From NCBI GenBank assembly GCA_009760855.2, contig WPIO01000070.1, positions 1,854,501 through 1,918,500 of the forward strand: DNA of 64,000 nucleotides. The letters run 5' to 3'. Both the position numbers and the translations under genes were made by a program. The notes beneath the pieces were generated by a model, which did not search any database, was not told the DNA's origin, and saw only the letters and a list, made by a program, of their open reading frames with translations. Positions 20,830 to 32,785 of this stretch are shown here, piece by piece. The number at the start of each line of letters is the position of its first letter. Position 1 is the stretch's first letter. This DNA is from Cristatella mucedo. Its lineage: Eukaryota; Bryozoa; Phylactolaemata; Cristatellidae.

Positions 20830-21921
20830 ATCAAAGGGGATGGGCATCTTCCTGCTGGAGGGAAAGGGTGGCCGGACTCGTACCCTCTGCCCTTACATCT
20901 AGGGCTTTAAGGGTTTCTTCAAAGACTCCTTCTTGCCCTTCACATCTTCGCGTTCAGTTCCCATTCGCTTACAAACGCAGTCAGCATGTTTCGCTTTGGC
21001 ATAGTCTCGGCATCATCGTCATCGTCTCATTTGGCTTCGCTATGTGACTCGTGCAGGCAAGCTAGGGGATTTCCCAGTTTCTCACGAAATTTAGCCGTTA
21101 CGCTGGTTTATATAACACACGCAATCTTTATTTGTGTTGCACTCTACTACAGCAAGCAAAACATTTCATAGGAATTGCGGTGAGAATGTATTGCCATATT
21201 GTATAGTATTTCCGTATTGTATTGAATGCATTGTTGTATCTTGTTTTCCTGTCGAGAGCCTATGTCATATGCGGAAGACCTCTCATTAAGGGCATCGCTT
21301 GTAGTCAATCAATGTAAGGATTGAACCTATTGGTTAGGGGTTGTTGGAAGCAAGGAGAAAGTGGCGCAGCAAAATGTATCTACACCCCGAGCACAACTCA
21401 ACTGCCTACCCTAATAGTCAGAGCACATCAACATTTAACATAACTTATGCTTCTATTTCGCCGCGTAGCCGTTGACTATGACGTGACTGGTTCCTATCTA
21501 ACCGTGTAATAAGCTAGATTTGTTAGTTAGTTGGTCCATAAAGCCACTGCTGTGACTGACGTCATTGAATGGCGTCACTGACCAGCCGACTTGGACGATT
21601 CGATAATTGCTCCTTGCGGCTGCACAAAAGGGTTATGACGTAAGGCTGAAGTGTTATATTTATAGTACTACTGCGACAGTACAGCCATGATGAGTTCAAA
21701 AAGGTGAGAGGTAATCTGCTAACTTACTTATATAGGGGCAACACGCACTCTCATGCCTGAAATTAAAGGTATAAATCAAGAACTTCAAAGGAAATTGAAC
21801 TTGAAAGGATTTTTGAAGAGATTTTAGCCACGGCATTTGAGCAGCCACTTGGAAGTCTATGCTAGTCTACGAACTCTCTTCACTTTCACCCTACAAAGAG
21901 TGACGAATGGCAAAGTGGCAC
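20829..21921. other. Unassigned sequence
   Basis: No family repeat or known gene. Short ORFs of 61 to 181 codons extend out of the (CT)n run and carry no motif. Confidence 0.4.
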
Positions 21922-23826
21922 TGCCCAGCTTCCTGCCCAGCTTCCTGTCCAGCTTCCTGCCCAGCTTCCTGCCTAGCTTCCTGCTCAGCTTCCTGCCTAG
22001 CTTCCTGCCCAGCTTCCTGCCCAGCTTCCTGCTCAGCTTCCTGCCCAGCTTCCTGCCCAGCTTCCTGCCCAGCTTCCTGCCCAGCTTCCTGCCCAGCTTC
22101 CTGCCTAGCTTCCTGCCCAGCTTCCTGCCCAGCTTCCTGCTCAGCTTCCTGCACAGCTTCCCGCCCAGCTTCCTGCACAGCTTCCTGCCCAGCTTCCTGC
22201 CCAGCTTCCTGCACAGCTTCCTGCTCAGCTTCCTGCTCAGCTTCCTGCCCAGCTTCCCGCCCAGCTTCCTGTCCAGCTTCCTGCTCAGCTTCCTGCCCAG
22301 CTTCCTGCCCAGCTTCCCGCCCAGCTTCCTGCCTAGCTTCCTGCTCAGCTTCCTGCCTAGCTTCCTGCCCAGCTTCCTGCCCAGCTTCCTGCCCAGCTTC
22401 CTGCCCAGCTTCCTGCCTAGCTTCCTGCCCAGCTTCCTGCCCAGCTTCCTGCTCAGCTTCCTGCCCAGCTTCCTGCCCAGCTTCCTGCTCAGCTTCCTGC
22501 ACAGCTTCCCGCCCAGCTTCCTGCACAGCTTCCTGCCCAGCTTCCTGCCCAGCTTCCTGCACAGCTTCCTGCTCAGCTTCCTGCTCAGCTTCCTGCCCAG
22601 CTTCCTGCCCAGCTTCCTGCTCAGCTTCCTGCCCAGCTTCCTGCCCAGCTTCCCGCCCAGCTTCCTGTCCAGCTTCCTGCTCAGCTTCCTGCCCAGCTTC
22701 CTGCCCAGCTTCCCGCCCAGCTTCCTGTCCAGCTTCCTGCCCAGCTTCCTGCCCAGCTTCCTGCCCAGCTTCCTGCCCAGCTTCCCCAGCTTCCTGCCCA
22801 GCTTCCTGCCCAGCTTCCTGCCCAGCTTCCTGCCCAGCTTCCTGCCCAGCTTCCTGCCCAGCTTCCTGCCCAGCTTCCTGCCCAGCTTCCTGCCCAGCTT
22901 CCTGCCCAGCTTCCTGCCCAGCTTCCTGCTCAGCTTCCTGCCCAGCTTCCTGCCCAGCTTCCTGCCCAGCTTCCTGCCCAGCTTCCTGCCCAGCTTCCTG
23001 CCCAGCTTCCTGCCCAGCTTCCTGCACAGCTTCCTGCTCAGCTTCCTGCCCAGCTTCCTGCCCAGCTTCCTGCCCAGCTTCCTGCTCAGCTTCCTGCCCA
23101 GCTTCCTGCCCAGCTTCCTGCTCAGCTTCCTGCCCAGCTTCCTGCCCAGCTTCCTGCACAGCTTCCTGCCCAGCTTCCTGCCCAGCTTCCTGCTCAGCTT
23201 CCTGCCTAGCTTCCTGCCCAGCTTCCTGCCCAGCTTCCTGCCCAGCTTCCTGCTCAGCTTCCTGCCTAGCTTCCTGCCCAGCTTCCTGCCCAGCTTCCTG
23301 CCCAGCTTCCTGCACAGCTTCCTGCCCAGCTTCCTGCACAGCTTCCTGCCCAGCTTCCTGCCCAGCTTCCTGCACAGCTTCCTGCTCAGCTTCCTGCACA
23401 GCTTCCTGCCCAGCTTCCTGCCCAGCTTCCTGCTCAGCTTCCTGCCTAGCTTCTTGCCTAGCTTCCTGCTCAGCTTCCTGCCCAGCTTCCTGCCCAGCTT
23501 CCTGCCCAGCTTCCTGCCCAGCTTCCTGTCCAGCTTCCTGCACAGCTTCCTGCTCAGCTTCCCGCCCAGCTTCCCGCACAGCTTCCTGCCCAGCTTCCTG
23601 CCCAGCTTCCTGCCCAGCTTCCTGCCTAGCTTCTTGCCTAGCTTCCTGCTCAGCTTCCTGCCTAGCTTCCTGCCCAGCTTCCTGCCCAGCTTCCTGCACA
23701 GCTTCCTGCACAGCTTCCTGCACAGCTTCCTGCACAGCTTCCCGCCCAGCTTCCCGCACAGCTTCCCGCACAGCTTTCCGCCCAGCTTCATGCACAGCTT
23801 CCTGCACAGCTTCCTGCACAGCTTCC
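21922..23826. repeat. 12-base minisatellite, about 158 units
   Basis: Unit CTTCCTGCCCAG repeated for about 1.9 kb, with variants at a few positions (GTCC, GCTC, GCCT, GCAC, CCCGCC). One unit near 22783 is 9 bases (CTTCCCCAG). A block including CTCAGCTTCCTGCACAG at 22141 recurs 348 bases later at 22489, showing higher-order duplication by 29 units. Because the unit is a multiple of three and stop-free, four frames are open over it (plus PSFL and PASC repeats, minus EAGQ and GRKL repeats). Openness is therefore not evidence of coding. Confidence 0.97.
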
Positions 23827-26811
23827 ACTTTGGTCAGCAGTGCTGGCGTATGCAAGCTGCTAGTGCGACCAACCTGAGATCGTGTGGCTGGAGCCTTTGG
23901 GATGGACGTGCGTAAATAGACCGTGCCTGCGATTCTTCACTGCACTTACTCTATAATCGTTATTATTTTTAAAATGTTCAGCTCGTCTCAACGTTCTTTT
24001 CTCGCACAAACTCGGCGCTGATGCACTAACCGGTGCTACATAGGCGGGCGGCTTCTATGTCCGGTCAGAATCAGGCGGCCAAACAGGGCTGGTAATGATT
24101 TCAAGTAAGCTCCAATGCCAACGCGCCGAGTCTCGAATCCTCACTGCCCGCATATCTCAGCACCAGGCTTTTTATACTGCATCGGCAATAAACTATTCTA
24201 TAATCGCATAATCACTCTTAATAATTATCTGCCATAATCCAGTTGCCTTAGTGGCTCTGCCGCCGTTTCACCGGTACTGATGAATACATTTAGTAAAATT
24301 AGATTATGATTTTTGCATAAGAAAAGTATTAAGCAAATAATAAAGTACGTTTTAATTTTTCCTGGTTTAAAAATTATGTTTCAAAAGCTATGAACTCTAA
24401 GCTTGGCAATCGGTGGGGTAGGGTCACCAGGTCAGCGGACAGTGAGGCCCGAATTCCAAAGCAGCTGGAGTTTTTCGTAATTTTTCACAGACGCTAGCTA
24501 GCTAAGCGTAGTTGAGAAACCGAGAATGATATCTTTGCGGCCATCATCTAGCTCACGCAGCGTGACAAAGTTTCACTAGAGCAGTAACCAAACTAATTAG
24601 GCTAATTAGAACCGTTGGGAATTAGGGCTCGAGGAATAATGAAATCCACGAAAGGAAATTCCATGAAATAGAGCCTCCTTCGTGCGTCGGTATGACTTGC
24701 TCGGCCCTCTCTTCAGCGTCGGCGTCAGACTCCCGAGGCATTGCTACGGCTCCTCCTTTTATCGCGATAGCATTATGCCTTTGAGCTATCGTGGACTTGG
24801 CAACGGCAGGCTTTAGTCATCGCGGTCATCATTATGCCCGAGGCCCAGGTTTGCCACAGATTTAATTAGCCTAATTATTCCGCCAGCGGAGCAGTCAGGC
24901 AGACGCAGGAGCTCGAGCGTTGACGCTAGCCCCAAGGAATAGGTCGGCTCATCTCGAGTAGCCGCCATTAGCGTCGATTGGCGGCCGGCGTTTGGTGCCG
25001 TTTGAATTGCATTTCTGAGAACTCGACCTTTACGATTCCAGGACTGTCTGGTTCCGTGCTGAGACGCGCTGGTGTCTGTATCGCATTTCAAACTCGTGAG
25101 GGCTGAGTCGGGAGTCGGTATTCTCTAATGCAGACCGTCTCCCTTCCCAGTAAGTTTGGCTCGCGAAGAATATTATTCGCGAGCGTAACGCGATGCGTTC
25201 GCTCCTCTCGCTCCGCCCGCGATTCTCGTGGATTCTCTTCTCGTCGTCGTGGCGCGCGCTGCGAGAGCTTCCTTCGTTAGAAGCCAAAGGCGAGCTAGTC
25301 GCTCTCTAGCGGGAGCCCAGTGGACACTGGGCCACAGTAAGCCAGTTGTATAGATGTAAGTGGCGACATAGATACAAGTGGCTCGTCAAGCTTCGCTTGA
25401 CTTCTGGACGCTTACGCATGGATGAGGCATAGAGTAGAGAAGATAAAAGAGAAATCCGAAAGGTAATCGCATGCGTTGTTAGCCCACGCAGGCGCTTGAG
25501 AGATATTGGCGAAGCCGGCGCTTCAGAATGCAGCCGATGAGGAGTCGGAGTAGGTGCAGCAATGCAAGACGGTGCATGATGGACATGGCCGAGCATGATA
25601 AACGGAAAACAACACCTGTTCCTCATCACAAGTCTCCGTCGTTAACGTAGGGCTGTAGATTCCAAATCCCCATAGGTCGTCTGCTTGGAGTCATCTCTAG
25701 CTTACAATCCAGTCACCATCTAGTTCGGATTGTTCTCTAAGTAGCTTACTCCACAGATTCCGGCACATCCGGATACTAGTTATCGCCATTCGTGATTCTC
25801 TGAAATAGCCGAGATACGATACGCCGCCGAGGCTTACGAGCAGCGCAATCTGTGACTGTAATAGTATTAACGAGATTATTCTATGACTTGCTGCCTTACC
25901 AATATATGGCCTGGCCTCAGTCACTCGCTTGAAGTAATAGCTAATGGTTGGTTAGTCAGACCGCTGAGCGTGAGCTCATGTAAACTGGTAAAAGAGTCGA
26001 TTGGTAGTCACCTGCTGGAACCCTTATCAGCCGTAATACAAAGGCATTTATTTGTGCTTTTTCTGGAGGGCGTTGCAGTTTGGACTGCCCTGCATTCAGG
26101 ATTTCAAGCACTGTGTCGTTACTGTTGACATCTTTGAATCTCTACACATTGCACCCGCTGTGCCGCTACCCGAGCTATTGAGGGTCTCTCGCGGTCATTC
26201 GTGCAAATGCTGCTGCTGGAGATTTGCTGGCTCGAGCCCAGCTCGAGGCAAGCGTTTTCAAATTTATGACCAGCACTCGGATTGCACGTAGCTATTAAGT
26301 TAGTTTAATCGTCATGCACTTTGTGAAAGCAGGCTGCAATCCAAGTGCAATCGTAAGCGATACATCCGGGGGCGGGGAGCGGAGATGTGCTGAGAGGTAT
26401 TGGGCAAAGGCACTGTTTAGCCGAGTAAGTCTCATCAACCACGCCCTCCTCAGGGCTTGGGTAGTCGGCGATATAGATCATGGTGGTCGGCTTTGAGCTG
26501 TCGCAAGCGATTATGCCACCAGCAATTTCGTCTCCTGCAATTGCGTCGTCAGCGATTGTATCGCTAGCGATTGTGCAGGTAGGAGACTAGCCACATTTCT
26601 GGTTGCCTAGAAGAGATGAATTGCTAGCCAAGGCAAATATGGCGCTGTTCTTCCAGAATAGAGGCTTGATGATCGAGGCCGAGATGTCTAATTATTTTTT
26701 CCTACCCAAGAAACGTTGAAGTGTTTGCATGGAGTTTAGCTATTGCCTTACCTTCCATTAACTGGTCGTCGGTTTCCAGCATTTCCAGCTTCCCAGCATT
26801 CCCAACATTCC
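23827..26811. other. Unassigned 3 kb
   Basis: None of the four repeat families is seen. 24180-24400 is AT-rich. 24890-25300 is CpG-rich, with a 24-base near-palindrome at 25160-25183 (CTCGCGAAG..TTCGCGAG). ORFs here are under 110 codons, several open only with TTG or GTG, and none is recognisable. 26520-26580 has several GCGATTGT-like words. Confidence 0.35.
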
Positions 26812-28214
26812 CAGGGTTCATTTCTTCACGCTTATTTTGGTACTGTACCTTGGCTTTGATCCCTCCCAGCCTTCAAGCATCTCAAATACTCTCAACTCAC
26901 TTGCTGCATGTATTGATCACATCCACACATGGATGACAGCAAATTTTCCAAAACTAAACGATGACGAAACTAACTTACTAGTAATGGGCAAACGCAGTGT
27001 GATTCACAAATTGGAAAGGTTGACGCTCAAAATGGGCTCTGCCAGCACATCTCCGGTCGAATCAGCTCGAAATCTAGGTATGTTACACAGTAACCTCTCG
27101 TTAGACGACCACATCAGCTCCGCAATCAAACATGCTTACTTTCAGCTACGTAACATTGCTAAAATTCGGGCCTGTTTAGATAAGGATAACACGTCTATGT
27201 TGGTCCATGCATTCGTGACATCCCGTCTCGACTTCTGGAACTCACTGCTTACTGGCCTACCAGCATGTGCGATCAGGCGATTGCAGCTGGTGCACACCTC
27301 TGCAGCTAGGCTTGTCTGTCGTGAGCGTCGCAGTTGCCACATCAAACCACTTCTCGCCGACCTGCACTGGCTCCCAGTCAAGCAACGGATCGACTTCAAG
27401 GCTTTGTCCCTCACTTTTAGGTCACTTCATTCTTTGGCTCCAGCCTATCTCTCAGATCATAATATTGCTAAAATTCGGGAATGTTTAGATAAGGATACCA
27501 AATCTAAGTTGGTCCATGCATTCGTGACATCCCGTCTCGACTACTGCAACTCACTGCTTACTGGCCTACCAGCATGTGTGATCAGTTGATTGCAGCTGGT
27601 GCAAAACTCCGCTGCTACGCTTTTCTGTCGTGAGCGTCGCAGTTGCCACATTCCTGCACTTCTCGCCGACCTGCACTGGCTACCAGTCAAGCAACGGATT
27701 GACTTCAAGGTTTTGTCGCTCACTTTTAGGTCACTCCATTCCAGCGTATCTCTCAGATCTACTCCCCCGCCATGCCTAGCATCGTACCACCCGCTTTTCG
27801 GAATCCAACAGTCTACAAATACCCCGTACTAACCTCAAACCCTTTGGAGAATGTGCGTTTAGTTTGTATGCTCCCAAAGCCTGGAAATCCATCCCGAATT
27901 GCGTCAGAACATCCACTGACTTGACCACTTTTAAAAGAACTTAAAAACGCCTATTTAGGACAGCATTTAGTGGGTCCCTGTGATTCGTCCTTCATGAGCT
28001 CATGTGTGCAGACACTGTGCATGCTGCCACTAACCACATTTGCATGCTGACCCTGTGCATTTCACCCCTAACCATGTTATTCATGTTGCTTGTTTATCAA
28101 GCATGATATTACTCACCATTCAATTGTATTTCCCTTTGCAGCAAATGTAAAGCGCCTAGAGAGAGATTGAGTTCTGTGAGGGCGCTTTATCAAGTGCATT
28201 ATTATCATATTATT
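26812..28214 (+). mobile_element. LINE-A copy with internal tandem duplication
   Basis: It starts near the motif C region (the GTACCTTGGCTTTGATCCCT segment) and runs in order to PAYLSD at about 27460. There it jumps back to ATAATATTGCTAAAATTCGG and repeats the CLDKD..PAYLSD region (27145-27460 recurs as 27463-27780). It then continues through the C-terminal end, 3' UTR, hairpin and tail (28195-28214). Confidence 0.9.
26837..27589 (+). pseudogene. LINE-A protein fragment, dimeric
   Basis: 250 codons open across the duplication joint. It reads DPSQPSSISNTLNSLAACID, TANFPKLNDDETNLLVMGKR, SLDDHISSAIKHAYFQL, TSRLDFWNSLLTGLPACA, LLADLHWLPVKQRIDFKALS and APAYLSDHN, then restarts with IAKIRECLDKDTKSKLVHAF up to a stop after LPACVIS. 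No catalytic motif is included. The joint preserves frame, as a chance outcome of unequal exchange or template switching would one time in three. Confidence 0.88.
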
Positions 28215-28267
28215 ATTTCTGGAAAATAATTTAAAATCGAATGCATATGCTTATTTCAACCAACAGA

Positions 28268-28400
28268 AAAGGATGTTATGTTATGCATCTCCGTCTGTAA
28301 CGCTTCAAAGCCACAAAAACTGTGACTGGTCTTACGCATGAGAGTTTTTGTAGAGAGCCTAGTCAAAGCCTGAGCGGCTTTCGGTACAGGCATACAGTAC
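28268..28400 (-). mobile_element. LINE-B 3' end fragment
   Basis: ATGTTATGTTATGCATCTCC then CTGTAACGCTTCAAAGCC.. and AGCCTGAGCGGCTTTCGGTAC match, on the reverse strand, the last part of the LINE-B 3' UTR also seen at 28623-28905. Confidence 0.75.
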
Positions 28401-28504
28401 AGGGATACAGGCAGGCCACCTGCAAGGGGCGCACGACGGCAGGCTTTCCTGAAAGCGAACCCCGGAAGTTGTCTGCAGAAGCAAGGTCAGCAGAATCAAG
28501 GTCA

Positions 28505-28577
28505 ACAAATGTAAAGCACCTAGAAAGGGATAGAGTTCTCTGAGGGTGCTTTATCAAGTGCATTATTATTATTGTTA
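28505..28577 (+). mobile_element. LINE-A tail-only insertion
   Basis: Only ACAAATGTAAAGCACC, the hairpin and a (TTA)n tail are present, about 73 bases. The hairpin arms (AAAGCACC and GGTGCTTT) differ from the common ones yet still pair perfectly. A 15-base word AGCAGAAGCAAGGTC occurs before (with changes) and after it. It may be a target duplication, but the word is also tandem on the left, so this is ambiguous. Confidence 0.85.
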
Positions 28578-28622
28578 TTATAAGATCAGCAGAAGCAAGG
28601 TCGGCGGCTTGAAGCATCGGTA

Positions 28623-28905
28623 GTAATGTAATGTAATGTATCTCCGTCTGTAACTCCACAAAGTCATAAAAACCACGTGGGTGTTACGCAGGAGAGTTTT
28701 GTATAGCGCACTCACAGCCTAAGCGGCTTTTGGTACGCATTCGGTAGCCAACAGACTTCGTCTCACGCAACAAAGAGAAAGTTGGAAGCATAGCAGAGTC
28801 AGGAGAGCAGTTGAGGTAGTGATTAGCATAGAAGTAGCAGTTCAGGACCGCTGAAAAAGATGTGCCACAGTCGGCAGTTGGAGAGTAGATGTCGTTGTGT
28901 AAGAA
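28623..28905 (-). mobile_element. LINE-B 3' end fragment
   Basis: AATGTAATGTAATGTATCTCC opens the reverse-strand ATTAC-type tail. It continues through AGCGGCTTTTGGTACGCATT, CGTCTCACGCAACAAAGAGAA and GAGCAGTTGAGGTAGTGA to the coding end near 28880 (TGCCACAGTCGGCAGTTGGAG). It closely follows 48895-49580. Confidence 0.85.
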
Positions 28906-30002
28906 AGGATCAGGAATAACGATTAAATTCAAAGTAAAAGGCAAGCTTCAAAGATCTATTGCCTTCAATATCGCATACTCCAGATGTGGAGCAGGGCTTA
29001 TAAAGTCCGCTAAAAATACGATTTCTATAGTCATCTTCAAAACGTCTTCATGAGATTGCTCAGTCGCTGAGAAGGTGGTTTGGAGGTGACCTTGAGGGCC
29101 TACAGTACAATTTGCTTAGTTTTGTGGAGTGTAGGTGTGAAGGTGAAGGTTAGGAACACTAGAGGTGAAGGTTTTCTAGAACGTTTTTTGCCCATCATTC
29201 TCAACAGGCTATAATGACCTTCAGTTGTATTTAATTAGGGCCCATGCTAGCGTCACTTCAGCCGCAGCAGCAGGCCCTGCTATTAGGGTTTCATGCAGGC
29301 AGACTCGCAATAAATTATGTCTGGCCTGCTTGAGGAGAGTTAGCAGTCATCGATCCCAGATCACCATCGCAGTTCCGTTCGTTTGTCAATTGTCAGTAAT
29401 TTCATGCCATACGACAGCCACCTATAAGGCTACGCTGCTTTCGCATCTGTCTAGTCCACCACTGAGCTGAAACTAACAGGTCGAAGGATCACAATCTTGC
29501 GGTCGCCTTTGCTGTCAACCGATAGCTTCGAAGACGGATTGGAGATCCGGGATTTTCTTGGAAAATACATATTTCGCAGCTTGCGGCAATCACAGTATCC
29601 GGCATTCCTACGATATCATAAAACCTGTCTCCTGTACCGTGATCGATCGCTTAGCAAGAAAATCTTGAGAGTGTTAACCTTCAAAGGGCCAGGCCGAAAC
29701 AACACCTTGCAAGGTCATCCAATCACGATTTAGAGATTACCAATGCCCCGGAGGGTCGTGACATTGCAAAGAGGTAGCCTTCACCCCTCTTTATACGAAT
29801 TTGTTCTGGGTTTGTTGACAAAATCCAGTTCCTGGTCTAACTACACTAGCTTAACCTCACTGTATACATCTATTTGTAGCCGTGAGCCCCGGTGACAGCT
29901 CAGCCCAGCGGAGGGTAGGTTTTTGACTAACTGTCCACTCCTACCTCCCGCCCACTTGACGGATCAGTGGTGCTGCTTCCTCTCGCTACACTCTTATACC
30001 AA
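28906..30002. other. Unassigned sequence
   Basis: No family repeat or recognisable gene. GTGAAGGT words recur at 29125-29170. Confidence 0.4.
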
Positions 30003-30898
30003 ATGAAGTTCACAAATTGGAAAGGCTCACGCTCAGAATCGGCTCTGCCAGCATATCTCCTGTTGAATCTGCACGCAATCTATGTGTCGTGTTCCAAAGT
30101 GACCTTTCATTCGACGACCGCAGCAGCTCCACAGTCAAGTCTGCAAACTTTCAACTACGCAAAATTATTAAAATTTGACCTCGCTTAGACAGAGATATCA
30201 CAGATGAATTGGTCCATGCGTTTGTGACATCCCGTCTTGACTTCTGTAACTTACCGTTTGCTGGCCTACCGGCCTGTGCAATCAGGCACTTACAGCTATG
30301 TGCAAAACTTTGCAGCCAGGCTTGTCTGTCGCGAGCGTCACTGTCACCACATCATACCACTTCTCGCTGATCTGCACTGGCTTCCAGTCAAGCAAGGCAT
30401 CGACTTCAAGGTTTTTTCACGAACTTTTAGGTCCTTTCAACCTTTGGCTCCAGCCTACCTATCAGGTGTACTGCCCGACCAGGCTTTTTGGAATCTAACT
30501 GTTTACCTATACCTCGTACAAACCTCAAATCCTTTGGAGACCGTGCCTTTAGTTCGTATGCTCCCAACGCCAGGAACTCACTCCCGACTGGCGTCACGAC
30601 ATCTCCTGACTTTTCCAAATTTAAACAGAAACTAAAACCGTATCTATTTATCACAGCATTCAATGGGGTCTCTGTGATTCATCCTTTATGTGCTTATGCG
30701 TGCTGACACTGTGCATGCTGCCACTAACCAAATTTTCATGCCAACCCTGTGCATGTCACCCCTAACCATGCTATTTTGGTTGTTTATCGAGCATGATACA
30801 ACTAACCATGTGATCGGGCTTCCTTTGCAACAAATGTAAAGTGCCTAGAAAGAGATTGAGTTCTCTGAGGGGCAATATCAAATGCACTATTATTATTA
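30003..30898 (+). mobile_element. LINE-A copy, 5'-truncated
   Basis: It starts at the QKLERLTL segment (CACAAATTGGAAAGGCTCAC) and runs to the tail. Coding is split: 30237-30635 holds TSVTYRLLAYRPVQSG (shifted) and LLADLHWLPVKQGIDFK, and 30488-30706 holds RTNLKSFGDRAFSSYAPNARN. A deletion near 30482 removes the KHRTTRFSE segment. The hairpin's second arm is damaged (GAGGGGCAATATC). Confidence 0.9.
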
Positions 30899-30934
30899 TC
30901 TATTACAGTTAATAGCTGGACATTCGGAGGCCAA

Positions 30935-31010
30935 ACGCTATGTATGTAATGCATCTCCATCTGTAACTTCACAAGTGATAAAAACCATGTGGATGTTACG
31001 CAACGCTACG
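30935..31010 (-). mobile_element. Short LINE-B end fragment
   Basis: GCTATGTATGTAATGCATCTCC then CTGTAACTTCACAAGTGATA and TGGATGTTACGCAACG match the reverse-strand terminal 75 bases of LINE-B. Confidence 0.65.
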
Positions 31011-31023
31011 GCTCAGCTCCCAC

Positions 31024-31515
31024 GAAATAACTTACTGATTGCTGGCCTACCGGCATGTGCAATCAGGCGATTACAGCTATTGCAAAACTCTTGTCTGTCG
31101 TGAGCGTCGCAGTTGCCACATCACACTACTTCTCGCCGACCTGCACTGGCTACCAGTCAAGCAAAGTATTGACTTCAAGATTTTGTCGCTCACTTTTAGT
31201 TCCCTTTATTGTTTGGCTCCAGCCTATCTCTCAGATCTACTCCTCTACCAGGCCAATCATCATACCACCCGCTTTTCGAAATCCAACAGTTTACCAATAC
31301 CTCGTACAAACCTCAAATCCTTTGGAGACTGTGCATTTAATTCGTATGCTCCCAAAGCCTGGAACTCACTCCCGACTTGCGTCACAACATCCCCTGACTT
31401 GACCACATTTAAAAAGAACTTTAAAAACACACCTATTTAGGACAGCATTTAGTGGGTCCCTGTGATTCGTCCTTCATGTCCGAGGGCGCTATACAAATGT
31501 ATTATTATCATTATT
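31024..31515 (+). mobile_element. LINE-A copy lacking most of its 3' UTR
   Basis: It starts at the NNLLIAGLPACA segment and encodes, with one small deletion, LVCRERRSCHITLLLADLHW to TTFKKNFKNTPI (31039-31440). After the stop, ..GTCCTTCATGT jumps directly to CCGAGGGCGCTATACAAATG and the tail. So about 190 bases of 3' UTR and the first hairpin arm are missing, and the last arm resembles that of SINE-1. Confidence 0.88.
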
Positions 31516-32296
31516 GCACACGGCTACCATAAGTGGGGATTTGGCTCCTTTAATCTGAAGGGTCTCAAGTAGCTCTGCCACATTCTGCACCAAATACCCG
31601 GCATGCAATGCACTGACAGCATTGTGCAACCGTTCTTGAGCAACGCAGTAGGTGTGGCACGACGGCCGCCGGATCCTCCAAATTGCTATCACAGACGCTT
31701 TGACAAAAACAGGCAGGAGGGACGATCTGAGGCTCAGCCCCGAATGCTTGATGAAGAGTGCCACGAGATTTCCGAGTAGAACACGTGTCGAGGGATATAT
31801 CTTATGATATGTTGCTTGATCTGCTGCTAGACTTTATGATTATGAAGATATCAGTCCACCAGGCAACACAACCGAAGGTGATTCGCCCTAGCAGATGGCT
31901 GAGGTGATTACACTTACTCTACTAGGTATTGTTATTTTTTTGCCTATGATTCAGTTACCACAAATGATAAATACCGAAATGTACTTCAAATGTGCCGCTG
32001 GTCGAGCCCCGTTGTGGGTAAGAAAAGCAGCCAGCCCTATTAAGGCCAGCTATCAGGCGATGATTCAGCTTTCGTCGGAGTACTGATCGTCTTAAGTCTT
32101 TGCTTTGATGGGCTTTGAGTGAAAAGGAAACATTAATTTGAGTTGGCAGTCCCGGCCGATTATCCTTTCAGTACAAGCCCCTCTACACCGGTCTTTGAAA
32201 TGCTATTAGCTCAAATCCATAATGCTAATGGGAGACACGGTTTTGAGACAAAATAAAAGAGATGAAAAATAGCACTACATTTTAGGAGAGAGAGAG

Positions 32297-32389
<93 letters not shown>

Positions 32390-32785
32390 AGACGGGCAGA
32401 GAGGGAAAGACAGAGAAAGACATAAAGATATACCTGAGCAAGGAGAGACGAACAGACTGAGTCCAGATTTAGGAACGAGCTGACGTCAATGGGTGATGGT
32501 GATAGCAACCTGGAGGTCAACGTACTTCTCACCTCTTGGCTTGTTGCCTTAGCGGTTGGGCAGCATACCGGTAGCTGTTTCGGAAATCCTGCCCAGCATA
32601 GGCACCAATCCGAATCCTAACAGGCTGGAAGCTAAAATGCTATAGGTTAGATAGCATGTCGCTCGAGCAGCTGAAGCAACAGCCAGTTTGACTCAACGAA
32701 TGGGAAAAGTGCTAGAGGCAACTTGCCGTATAATTGTGACAGTGCTTCGAACAACTTGTTCTGAGTGTATCAAGGAGCATCAATA
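31516..32785. other. Unassigned sequence with a (GA)n run
   Basis: No gene is recognised. The 91-codon reverse frame at 31489-31764 has no motif. A (GA)n run is listed separately. Confidence 0.4.
32285..32384. repeat. (GA)n microsatellite
   Basis: About 100 bases of GA with two interruptions (GCAAGA, GCGAGA). Confidence 0.97.

Noticed and set aside
20474-21047. Ser-Leu repeat ORFs over the CT run
   Set aside because: Low-complexity translation of a microsatellite. The same applies to 32211-32532, 44710-44910, 46345-46885 and 55461-55838.
21922-23826. CRISPR-like or spacer-repeat array
   Set aside because: No unique spacers; units abut directly, and the genome is eukaryotic. The same applies to the 21-base array at 45278.
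21837-23915. Four long overlapping ORFs of 644-692 codons over the 12-base array
   Set aside because: They are open only because a stop-free unit of 12 bases repeats. No unique domain flanks them and no frame is favoured, so they are not annotated as genes.
24813-25640. Reverse-strand ORFs of 85-107 codons in CpG-rich sequence
   Set aside because: The 85-codon frame opens with TTG and none has a recognisable domain. Chance frames are expected in such sequence.
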